Of a DNA stretch of 64,000 bases, positions 24,011-35,138 are shown one piece after another. The stretch covers positions 62,001 to 126,000 of the forward strand of contig MZZL01000395.1 of assembly GCA_002749535.1 (NCBI GenBank). Direction: 5' to 3'. This DNA comes from Apophysomyces variabilis (lineage: Eukaryota; Mucoromycota; Mucoromycetes; Mucorales; Mucoraceae). The translations under genes and the position numbers were made by a program. How positions within the stretch are numbered: position 1 is the first letter of the stretch; every line of letters starts with the position of its first letter. The notes beneath the pieces were generated by a model. That model saw only the letters and a program-made list of their open reading frames with translations, had not been told where the DNA came from and did not search any database.

Positions 24011-24368
24011 CCAATGTTTTCTTTTCTTTCACCTTTCTCTCTTCCTTCCCCCTTTCTTTATATAACTTGTAATTCTTCCGCTCATTATGATTTTTGAATG
24101 CACGTCCCTTCTACGTAACACGTGACTTGAAATCGACCGGCGTTGCCAGAATCGTATATAGACGGTGTTACAAGATAAAATATTATTTTATTCCCATACG
24201 AAACTAAAGAGGATTGTAGATGTAACTAGATCACCAATACTCGTTGTCAACTACACAAAAAGGGAGTGTCAATTTACAATACAAGCGCTCAAACTAATTG
24301 ATCAAACTAAAAATAACGAATATAAAAGAGATACGAATTAAGAGTAGGGAGATTTACATGGATAATTT
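24011..24368. other. intergenic, 3' region of the GT71 gene
   Basis: AT-rich. It probably contains the 3' UTR of the minus-strand mannosyltransferase; no gene seen. Confidence 0.4.
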
Positions 24369-26182
24369 TCACTTTCCTTGGTCCATGCGTGCCTCGTCAA
24401 TCCTTCGCTGTCGGTCAAGTTCCAAGTATGTAGAAGTAAGTTTGCGCTCACGAGTCGATAGTTCCCGTATGCCATCTGTTTCTTTAATGCAGGAAGTCTT
24501 GAATTCCCAATCTTCTCCCGTAGCGTAATGCGTAAACGTCAAATAGCGGTCGGGCCACTTGTTCTTATCCCTCAAGAGACCGCCATTCCACCAGAGGGGT
24601 TCATGATCTGTATCTAGGTGAAGTTGATTTCCGCAAACCATCGTTGGATCACCGGCATCACCCAATCCTCCAAGCACTGCTCCAAAGGACCGGACAAAAG
24701 CATAAGGCGTCTGCATCATCTCATATCCAATCCAGAACGTCTAATCGCAGTAATTTGTGTCAATACGTGAGATATTACTGCTCATCTTTAATCTCTGTTT
24801 ATGAACGGTGTTCTTACCTCTTTATCGCCATGGGCATGCTTATAGGTTACCTGTTCTCTTTCTCTTTTATCATTCATCTTACAGGTTGCTAACAATCCTA
24901 ATAAAGACTTTTGTTTGTTGACGAGAACAACGCCAGACTCCTGTTCGTGCGCCGACTTGAAATTCCACCATCGCGTCTTCTTTACCAGGGAGCTGTGAGT
25001 CGGCAAGAACGATTGCAACCAAAATCGGCCGTTTTCCCAGTTTGGAAAGAGTGTCCGATCGTAAAAGAAAAGGGAGCCTGTCTTTTGATAAGCGGGATCC
25101 TCAAAAAGCATGTCTGGCTTCTTGAAGAAATAGACATCGGCATCCATTAAAAGCACTTCGTTAAAACTACTTGCTAGGATGGCGTAGGGTTTCAAGGACC
25201 AGCCATTGAAACGGGTGTACCAATCGTTAATGAACCGATCTATTTGCTTGATTTTGATATCACTGAACTCATTTTCAAGGTATTGTCGTTTCTGGACCGA
25301 CAAGTCGTCTTCTCGGATATAGAACACCTCAATGGGCAGATCGGATTTTAACACCTCGCGTATAGCACGAATGGTAGTGGCAGCATATTGAAACTGTGAA
25401 TTGCCAATACAGATAACAATACCTTTTCCAGAAGTATTTCTGTTGATTTCAAACGCATTCTCCCAGTGCGGACGAAGCCACGGGTAAAGTGTTTCTTCCA
25501 ACCGTTCGTAGAGAGACCAAATCTCCTTATGGGTTATATTCGACACGACATCCACACTTCCTTCTGACAGAATTGGATCAAAGTATTGATATAAGGCTTT
25601 GAAGACACGTTGTTGGAAAGTCAGGGACTTGAAATCGGGTGTTACTTCTGCAGAAGTGAGAAGATCAGCTACGTAGGATTGACCCAACGACGTGTGTAAC
25701 AAAGCTGTATCCTGGTCTGAGAAGTAGATTGTATTAGGCTTTTCTTTCATTTTTCATTGTTTCCTCTTCTAGATTGCCTGGCTCTCCATTTTTACCTGTC
25801 CAGAGCCGCACTGGGGTAGGTATAGCTATATCATGTGTTTTTGACAGCCATTGCAAGTCTTCATCGGAGCTTATGACAACTGTCGAGAGGAAAATTAGTT
25901 GATGGTGATTAGTTTGTTGCGTATCCATCAACAAAAAATAATTAAACCTGGTTCATATACACTTCTCCTATTTGCTAACTGTTGATTCTGTGATTTACCC
26001 GCATGGTTTTCGAAATAACGCTGGTTTTCTTGCTCCTGTCTTTTACTGATTCCAGTTGCATGAGCATTGGCCAGGTTGGCATCTCGGCCATTCGATCGAA
26101 GAATGAGAATTAAAAATATGCACACCAACAGGAAAGTTAAAGGCCCTGCCCTAAGAAATCGTGGTTTATTGTGTTCCAGCAT
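24369..26182 (-). CDS. alpha-1,3-mannosyltransferase, MNN1 family (GT71)
   Basis: This is a type II Golgi glycosyltransferase predicted to add alpha-1,3-linked mannose from GDP-mannose to glycoproteins of the cell surface. Minus-strand exons 25948-26182, 25796-25879, 24818-25743 and 24369-24740 join to 538 aa. A signal anchor lies at residues 12-28 (PLTFLLVCIFLILIL). The catalytic region shows GKGIVICIGNSQFQYA, GWSLKPYAILASSFNEVLLM followed by the metal-binding DADVYF (about 306-311), then RWWNFKSAHEQESGVV and MVCGNQLHLDTDHEPLWW. The exon 2/3 junction was chosen to restore the frame: the intron of about 52 nt starts GTAAAA and ends GAAAG, which makes it the least certain junction. Confidence 0.85.
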
Positions 26183-28043
26183 TAAGTAAAACGTTGCCAA
26201 AGGGCAAAATCGATTAAAGGTGAAAATACCGTGCTCTTTATGGGGGAACACGACGGATGATTTTGTGTAACCAAAGGACTCAGAGGTTTGTCTGGAACAG
26301 CGGTCGGCGCAAGAACATTCGTCCATATCCCCACGGGTCCGTTACATTCATATGTTTCTTCAATGACCAACTTGCCTCGGCTACGTATCACTCAAAGCCC
26401 CACGTTTTTCAATCAATTGCCGCAGGATTGTTGCTGTTTTAGAGAACAGTGTGTTGAATCCAGGATGTTCCGTTCAATCAAGAAAAATAGGTGATAGAAG
26501 GAGAGTCTTTTCTTTTATAGTGGAATTTTGTGTCAAGGATTCCAACGTGTAACATTGCTGATTATCCCATACGACCAGATAGAAAGTCATTTGGCATCGA
26601 TGCTCGGATGCATTACTGTAACGTGTGCTCGGATACCTGTTTAAAAGGGGATGCGGCTCATGACTGGAGGCTTGCAATGTAAGTTTGTTGAGGCACCCTC
26701 TTTTACAACTTTTTTACGGCTTTAAAATGCGATCACAGTTACAAGTTGATGTTAAGACATCTTTGAACTTTAAAAGTCAGGTCTTGTGTAACTGCTATGC
26801 TGTCTCACACCTGAGTTACAGCTCCGATGAGTTTAATTAACCCTCTGGCCTTACATTCCAATTGGTCTTCTCCTTTATCAATTATTTAGGAAGTGAGTAT
26901 CCTTTCTAAACAGAAAGCTATTCTGCTCAACAACAACAACAGAAGTAATGGATAAAATAACAGATGTTTCATATTCCATCTTTCGCCAACTACATGAAGC
27001 ACCATTTGCAGGCAATGTTAATCAGCTCATTGCCCATCACTACGCGCACAAGGTTTTGCTACTGTATACTTTCCTTTGGATTAGCTTTTATATATAGAGA
27101 AATTGATCCCTAGCTGTGCAACCACATTATTACTCTCTTGTTAAAAACCTTCCAGCGTGCATGCGTCAGTAATTTACATGCAAACACTATATCTTAACAC
27201 TAGTAAGGAATCATGGCTGTATTAGAATTAAGTCAATGATATATTTCCGTATCTCTGGCAATTGTCTACTTAAAACAGAGAATTCGAGAAGAGGTTTGTA
27301 ATTTTTAGAGTTACTTGAACACTTGGCATTTTTTCTGTTAAAAGTAAACGCCTTGACATGGCTAGGGTGTACATAATAATCCAGTCGGCATCGGTGACAT
27401 CCCATCACGTTTCGACTGTTACATTTGTATAACCGCAATACAACTTATGCCAATGTAAAACCATTCGATATGGATTGCACCGGATGGCCACTTAGATTAG
27501 ATGCACACATTTGAGAACAATGTAATACCTAGTTTACGTTAGTGGAAATTGTAAAGAACTTGAACAAATATGTTCTCAGCTAATGAGCGCAAAACGACTC
27601 TGTCTGTGCTCTCGTTCCAACTGACCACACTTTAAAATGGCTCGCGTGCAGCAATGCTTATTTCACGGTCCCTTATTGAAGCATTACATCATAAGATTCA
27701 GAAGTACGGCATAATCTTAGTTTATACGTGTCTTCGGACAGATAAGCTAAAAGGGACTCTTTCTCGTACGTTTATCGGGCTGAGCTAGCAGATGGGAACA
27801 ACACCCGTTTCAGTGTAAATTCCGTTGCCAACGTAGACTAGAGAAAATGAATGTAAAGTATGGAGGAAGAAGATGAGATGGTCAAATTCGGAAACCATGG
27901 AAAGGTCGCTCCTTTGCAAGGTTACACTCGCAAAGAGAAACACTTTCCACACTGTGATCCCTGAAATGGTGATGCAAACAGTGTCGGAATTACTGCAATT
28001 TTGATGCCGCTAGGCTGGTTCCTGAAAGACCGTAAGCACTAAG
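26183..28043. other. intergenic, no gene recognised
   Basis: A possible small exon at about 26948-27053 (+, beginning MDKITDVSYSIFRQLHEAP and ending at a GT) has no partner exon that I can find. The rest is AT-rich without coding character. Confidence 0.4.
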
Positions 28044-30316
28044 ATGAATCATGCCAACTCCAACTTGCTGAGAAACCTTTGTAAACAATCAGACAACATG
28101 AGCGATCCCTTCGTGTACAATAAGAGGCGACATTCAATAGATGAGCTATCTCTCGGCAGATTAGAAAGAAATCAGGCAGCTTGCTCGGAACAAGACAAAT
28201 TCTTCCAACATCTCAACATGAACTCACTAAGCGCGGCTACAAATAACGAGAAAGACATGGACAACATGCTAGCTTGCCAGAATAGCGATAAAATTCAGGG
28301 CAGCTTAGTCCAAGCGAGATATTACGTAAAAAGTGCTACCAGACAAGAACGAAATAGGGAACGTGGCATAAAACGGTCTGCCACTGAGGACAGCTTCCTC
28401 AACATGCGATCACATAAATACCAAAAAGTTGATGACAATGAAAAACATGAAAAAGAGATAAACAGCTGCCATGGGATATACAGTGGTAATACAAGCCTTA
28501 CAGCGCGGGAAGAAACGACATCTGGCCTTAGCACCTTTCCTATTCAAAGTACGACGAGCTGTTCTCAGACCTCCGAAAAGCCGAAAAGTCTGACCGTAGA
28601 AGAGAATACAAATATGGAATCGGAAAATCTTCTGGGATCTACCATCTACGAAAGAAGCGAATCAATAACTGAAAATCTTGTCAAAGCAACAACAGCCGAG
28701 ACTCAACCATCTCCAGTCAAATATGAATCGTCAAAACCGATAGGAAAGCATATCGATAAGAACGCTCTTAAAGAAGAAATTGAACAAATGATGAGTACGA
28801 TGAGCCATTTAAGTGCTTCTTACAAAGTGGTGGATATTATCGGGGAAGGTATGTAGGAGTGACATCTTTGATCCATGGTTCCCTTAATGGCCGTCCTAGG
28901 TGCGTTCAGTAGGGTATATAAAGCGGTTGACCTTCGCTATGAAGATTACGATAACGAAACGTGGTCTAAACAGCTATTACCACTTAAAATATCTCAAAAA
29001 CGGAAAGAAAAACAGCGCGAGAAGCCCTCCGATATTACTGAGCCTGTTCATAACAATTATGTTGCATTGAAAAGGATATACTTTACTAGCAGTCCGAAAC
29101 GTATTATTGACGAAATATCTATGCTGCAGGATCTTAGGTAAACTAAGCCATCATATACATGCCTTTCTTACAAAGCAACATGCTAGTGGATGTTCATGCA
29201 TCGCTCCAATGATTACAGCATTTAGAGAACAAGACCAAGTTTTTCTGGTCATGCCCTACTTTGAAAACCAGGAATTCAAGGTCCGTAACAATGTCGTATA
29301 CTGTCTTTTCTAAATAAGACTTTTCCCTATAGACATATTATCGGTCGATGACCATGGCAGATATCAAAAGTTATTTCTATTCCCTTCTTACTGCTCTCAA
29401 ACACCTCCACGACCATAACATCATCCATCGAGACATAAAACCAAATAACTTCCTATATAACAATCGCGTGAAAACCGGCATGTTGATCGACTTTGGCCTT
29501 GCGCAGGTATACTTATATCCTTAACTAAATATACAAACGTGTGGCTAAATAAGATGTTAGCGCAAAGCTTCCAAACATTCTATGGAAGCAATGGCTGCTC
29601 AAGGTACGAAAACACACAAATACTACACTCGGAAAAGGAAAATGGATCTAGCTACAAATGATCAGAAGAAAAGATATCTGGCGAATGACAAACGGTACGA
29701 GATACATATGAAAAGAAAGTGGCCGCACTAAACATGGGATTGAACGTAATAGAAAAGCTATCTATGCTAATAGAGCGGGAACAAGAGGATTCCGGGCTCC
29801 AGAGGTTCTATTTCGAGCTGTGCATCAATCATCAGGTATCAGTGTGTATACGCGCAATTGTGTTCCAGAGATTTAAATGAAGGATCTATAAGCCATTGAT
29901 GTCTGGTCAGCTGGGGTGATTCTGTTATCAATCCTATCCGGAAGGTACCCATTCTTTCTAGGTGGCAACGAAGCAGATGAGTTGGTGGAACTCGCTTCTA
30001 TATTTGGTAAAGACGAGATCAAGCGGTGTGCCATGTTGTGCAGTAAGACAGTATAGGTTGATCTCATGGGGACCCTCACTAAAATTGGGAATCTCTCATT
30101 GTAGACAGAAAATTTTGTACCAACATACCGACCCTTCGAGACAAACGCGAAGACTTGAGAGATCTTTGCGAACGATTGAATAAGGAGGGTTTCGAAAGGT
30201 GGGACAAGCAAGATATCCGTCATGCATTTGATTTACTTGACAAATGCTTGACCTTGAATTGGATGGAAAGAATAAGCGCGGAGAAAGCACTGTCCCATCC
30301 ATTTCTTAATTTGTGA
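28044..30316 (+). CDS. Cdc7-like protein kinase, copy A
   Basis: Cdc7 (with Dbf4) phosphorylates the MCM helicase to fire replication origins. Exons 28044-28848, 28900-29137, 29187-29280, 29333-29506, 29561-29694, 29753-29835, 29893-30042 and 30105-30316 join without a stop to 629 aa. Kinase motifs: the glycine loop GEGAFSRVYKA across intron 1, VALKRIY, IIHRDIKPNNF (Asp413), IDFGLAQ (Asp432) and [13 protein letters not shown], all in Cdc7 form. An insert between DFG and APE corresponds to Cdc7 kinase insert 2. Exon borders match copy B at 35139-37960; four exons (94, 174, 83 and 150 nt) have identical length. The 260-residue N-terminal extension is Ser/Lys/Glu-rich and differs almost completely from copy B. 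Exon 3 ends at a GTCCGT donor, as in copy B. Confidence 0.85.
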
Positions 30317-31039
30317 TATTTCGCTGTTATTTTCAATGTGCAATCTCTGCATTTACACTTCCCTCACTCCATACAATGACAAAAACATTGATACATACTT
30401 AAAGCATCTGAAATCTATCATCATTTGTATCAAATTCTCCTATCTCATAATAAAATGCCGTTATTTACGAAATATATATAGAGAATCATTTACACATGAA
30501 GTGAAACCAGATGTTACTCTTCTATCCTGCATAAAGGAGGTTGTTCGTGCTATAGGAGCAATAACGTATCACCTTGACATGGCTAAATTAGTGATTGGAA
30601 CGTGTTCTATTGTGTCATCAGAACTTATAAACTTTCCTGTTGACATAATGCTATTTGCTGACACAGCAATGGTTTAACCTTTTCGATTTTATAAGTTGTG
30701 GGCGCGGGATATTATAGTGCCGAAGAGATGTTTGTGCTTCACTGTAACGCTAATAGGCTCAGTAGAAGTAGGCATGCGAATCACCATATAAGCAATTTTG
30801 CAAACTTACACATTTATTAGAACTCTGTACAACATCTCATAGAGCTTAGAACGCCTGCTTAAGAAGGGTTTATCAACCCTTATCTGTTCGTGGCTCTCAA
30901 TAGCTACGCCAACGTAAAACGCTAAGCCAACTAAGCCTTGATAGCTGATTAAAATGACCTGCGCGTCCTAAAGCAGTTTTTCTTTCTGTTCGTCATGAAC
31001 AGCGAGTAAAATTGTTCTTTTGGGTACGAAATTAAAATT
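30317..31039. other. intergenic, no gene recognised
   Basis: The ORF at 30336-30677 (+) does not start at a convincing ATG and has no recognisable domain. Confidence 0.4.
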
Positions 31040-32125
31040 GAGCACCATTCAATGTATATCATTACCGTTCAAGTAACACATTCCGGAGTGTATGCGATTT
31101 GATATCGATGGGAAGTACATCCTAAGTGATATGTATGGGCCCCCATAATATATGGCATCCATCACTTCAATTTCCTGACGCAACCTGATCAAACTCTAAA
31201 GTAGTAGCGCTGCACTGTATGTACCTATGGATCGAGGTCGTATGCATCAACCAAGCAGACAAAGCACACAGAAACATGGCTTCAAAAACATGGGCATGAT
31301 GTATCAAATAGCAAAAAGCATTATCGCAGTGCCTGACTTACGTTATTGCGATGAAAACCCGTTCATGGACAATGTTAACAAAGAAGAGATTGAAGTAGCA
31401 GTTATTAGCATTTCGAGAGAGTATCTCCGTCTACGCTTTGTTCATTGCAGCATCCTAGCGTTATTCGACAAAAGTAAACCAGCGACATATCATGATTTTT
31501 TTAGACTTTAACAAGCTGGACGAGGGAGTGGAGCCGTAGAGCAACGGCAACGATGGATTTCGTAGTTTTGGACATTACACTGATGAAAAAGAAGTACTCG
31601 GCGACAAAGGGAATGGCGAGAAGTTTATTTCCCGGCTTATCAATAAATGGGTGGAGAGGCCATGGGTAGTTAGCGAATGCATTATAGGATGAAGGAAAAT
31701 AAACTATTGATAGATGTATTGAGAGCGATACAATCGTTTTTTGGGGACATTTTGGTCACGGTTGGCTTTAACTGGTTGATCCTCTTCAATCCACGCATTA
31801 TCTTGCGTAATCTTCAATTGCAAGTCAACCAGGTACATTGCTCGCCTGTTCGCGATACTTCCTCATACAAAATACAAAAGTTTCGTGTCGAAATTAGTGG
31901 ATGATGACATAGATGTACGTAACAACCAGCATTTGAAGATGCTTTTATTTGATATTTTGGACAGGCATGCCAGAAATAAGCTATTGACATATCTCATTGA
32001 TGACTACAAAGACTTCGTCAATGTATTACCGCTGTTTGTAAAAAAAACTAACGCTCCGGCTTTAGGACGGATGAAGAAAGATGCTTACCTGGTGTTCAGA
32101 GGAAGCTTCGTACTAGATGTTATGG
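31040..32125 (+). pseudogene. HET-domain pseudogene (copy 4)
   Basis: The remains align to the HET paralogues in order: an ISLPF-like segment near 31060, a WIEVVCINQADKAHR-like segment at about 31230, VPDLRYCDENPFM (about 31330), RPWVVSECIIG in a shifted frame (about 31655) and a C-terminal part LLFDILDRHARNK (about 31950). Several stops and frameshifts break it, including stops near 31195-31205. The homology ends near 32125, where Tc1-like sequence begins, so the gene was probably interrupted by that insertion. Confidence 0.7.
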
Positions 32126-32129
32126 TATG

Positions 32130-33019
32130 CTGACAGCGGCTCACTCCCAGTTTCTTGTAGATTATATTGATAAAAATCCTGCTTCTGTCGTTGTTGATAT
32201 AAAGAAAAGGCCTTGTGAAACATTTGAAGACGAACTATTTCAGATTCAGCATTGCATAGATCATTTGGTTGGTAAATGTGGTATAACTTTGAAAAACTGA
32301 GAAAGCGTGCTGCAGCAAGGAATTCTGACCGAGTGATAGCTCTGCGTAAGGAGAAAGTTGAAGAATGGGAAAAGATGCAAGGTTTGGACTTCACTAAAAA
32401 AAGCGTGTTTTTATCGATGAAGCTGGTTTCAAATTGCACACTCGATGTAATTTTCGTCGTGCTTTGAAGGGAACAGCAGCAAAAGCCAACGTACCAAGTG
32501 CAAAGGGAGTCAACAACTACTATATGAAGCCCTATATCTGAGGCTGGAATATCATATATATCTTTGAGAAAGCCTCAGGCCGCATCTGTGTCCAAAAAGA
32601 GAAAGTTTAACGGAAAAGAAGCAAAGATAGTTAATGGTAGGATTGGTGCACAAACGGAACACTTTCTGTCTTATATATTAAACATAACGGACGTGTTCGA
32701 TAAACACGGTACGGAAGGCCATTATACTATGTTGGATAAAGCACCAATACGTACTCCGGGGATAGTTCGCGATCTGATTGAGGGCAGAAGCTACAGATGT
32801 CTATACTTCCTTCCATATTTCCCGTTTGTAAATGTCATTGAAGCGTTTCGCTCCAAGGCAAAATCGGGTATCAAGAGGAATGCACTGAAAGCTGACGATA
32901 AGCTTATAGATGGAATATGTGATTCAGTGAATACAGGGACCAGATCGGACTACCAAGCCTGGATTGAACATGCGATATCTTTCATTTCTCATCGTAAGAA
33001 GAAAGAAAGAACTATCTAA
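32130..33019 (+). pseudogene. Tc1/IS630-like transposase fossil
   Basis: A DDE transposase can be read across shifting frames: VFIDEAGFKLHTR (first Asp, near 32410), then LKGTAAKANVPSAKGV, a segment LRKPQAASVSKKRKFNG, MLDKAPIRTPG (second Asp, near 32735) and FLPYFPFVNVIEAF (acidic position, near 32815), ending near 33019. The motifs match the Tc1/IS630 class found in Mucorales genomes. At least two frameshifts and an in-frame stop (32539) make it inactive. I could not identify terminal inverted repeats or a TA duplication. Confidence 0.75.
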
Positions 33020-34119
33020 AATGGGATTTACAGTAAATAATGCCTAACCTAATTGAAGTGGTCTTTCTTTGTGCAATGCACTTAATTCAGAGTTTTTGGC
33101 AGTATGAAAACGTTTCTGGGGATTTTGTATTTTTGCGACCTGAACATGTGTGTCTGTTTATAGAGACTCAGTCAAGTGTCTTTTATTCAGGACTGCAACA
33201 ATGTACACTGTCCAATCAGCCCAACTAATGGAGTGATGCTCAATGTGTACATTCAGCTGTATTCTATGTCAAAGCAATCCTGACATAATAGAAGCTAAGA
33301 TATCAGGGAAGTTTAGGTCAAGTTCAACCGTATAACCTATACAATTCCTAAAGTCGTTCATTCAACTATTGCTTCACATGCCAATCATTCTGTTTCCAAA
33401 AGGAGACACCGAGATACTCTCGCCCGTCCAGAGCTATCCGTACAGGCGTATCCGTTCAGAGCTATCCGTCCACTAAATACGTGAGCTTCGTTCTATATAC
33501 TGCCCTATCTTGGTGGCTGAAGCATACTTATGCAGATGATCTACACTCTCACGATCATTTTGAATGTGGCGGGGGATGTCATCTCGCTTTTCTGAGTAAA
33601 TGCAAGGAACTGTAACCATGCAACCAGCCAAGACCCACTTTAAACCAAAAGCATCACCTGGTGATAGACCTATGTTCGACATAACCATATTCCTGAAATT
33701 ATTTTGTAGGTGGGCGATAAACACGCAAAGTCTGCACATTGTCTTACAATCTACTACAGGTCAGAGTTTGAAGCAGCTGCCTTTGTTTGACTATACATGT
33801 GCTTCTGAAGGAAGTGGACTGGTTTATTCTGAGGAAATTCTTTTGAAAGAAATAAATGAATGCGTGCAAATACCATTGAGATGACTGTGTACATGAGACA
33901 CGTGTATAACTCGATCATTATCGAGAATCATAACTAAAACAAAAAAAATAAGGCTTGGGCTACGTGTAAACAGACAAGAGCAACATCAAATATGTTGTAC
34001 GCAGCTGTCTCTAGAAAAACCGGCATATCCAAAAACACACTGGGATTTCTATAAAACTTATACCTTTGTAAGTGCTAAATAGTTTGCATCCTTTATGGAT
34101 GCTCTTAAATTTATCTTTT
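33020..34119. other. no gene recognised
   Basis: Short ORFs only (for example 33600-33884, +). A short repeated motif CAGAGCTATCCGT occurs at about 33425 and 33455. Confidence 0.4.
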
Positions 34120-34735
34120 ATTCTTGAAAAGCCTCTTCAACAGCGTACTTGACTGCCACGTTAGCGTTTCTCAACGACGTTATCATTGAGTTCGCCAATA
34201 TTTGCAACTGTTCGTCCAATTGCTTATTGCCGATAATTTTAATTGAACCTTTTTCGTCACATAGAGATGTTATATGTTCGAGGACTTGACGGATAACTCC
34301 TTTTCAATCTGGCAGGATGTTCTGTATTTGTTTAACCTCTAATTCTGCATGTGGCCCCTTCCCAATAACCGAAAGCCCGATGTACTGAAAAACTTTCGAT
34401 GCCTTCTTAGCTTGTGATTCAACGACTTATGGGCTGTTGTAATCGGCTAGCGTCCATATAGTATATGGTCCGCACAGATGATTGTTCGTGAGAGGAGAAG
34501 AAGCGCGACACATTGTATACGTTGAGATATGATCAAATTTTGATCGCACCTGTTTCAACTGCGCAAGAGTATCAAACGAGCTTAGCTGGCAACGCAAAGT
34601 ATCACCTAATAAACGTTTTGCACGGTCTAAGCTGTCAGTGTCGACGTATACTCTTGTGTCCTTGGTCGTATTAAATGTCTGAGAACTTGAACCGATGTTG
34701 ACAACTGTTGTGTCACCAATTTATAGTGTGCCGGT
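34120..34735 (-). pseudogene. degenerate unknown protein-coding remnant
   Basis: One minus-strand frame reads as plausible protein for about 200 codons (VYVDTDSLDRAKRLLGDTL, SFDTLAQLKQVRSKFDH, then KASKVFQYIGLSVIGKGP and IKIIGNKQLDEQLQILANS) but is broken by stops near 34426 and 34305. I do not recognise the family. Confidence 0.4.
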
Positions 34736-35138
34736 CCCTGGGCTAACATCTTGGTCCAGCCCAGTGTGCCATGGGTCAATACCTTGACCCGACTCAGTTA
34801 TGACTCCCCGTTAAGGCCCGCCCATTTCAAGCCCTAGAAGCGCGTAGCTCGGAAGACAAGTTTCATGCCAAACTGTTCTAAAGGCAGTATATGAATCGGG
34901 CAACTCCATCCCTCATTCAGTCCGTTAATGCTACTCACGCCAGATTAGATGGATCGACTTTTCCATATCACTATGCAAGTCACCCTCAGCGAGCATAAAA
35001 CAAGGTTTAGCCAAATGAATAAACCATTTTGGCGTCTTTCCAAAATCGGAAGGAGACTTAACCCGTCGCATAGGACCTTTCGAAATGAAATTTTAGTCGT
35101 CACTTAAAGCGTCCCTTTTTTTTTTCAAACACTGGCAG
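34736..35138. other. upstream region of Cdc7-like copy B with two short hairpins
   Basis: Contains GGGTCAA-TACC-TTGACCC (34773-34790), a perfect 7-bp stem, and a nearby CTGGGCT/AGCCCAG pair (about 34737-34763). No gene seen. A run of T sits about 20 bp before the ATG at 35139. Confidence 0.4.
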
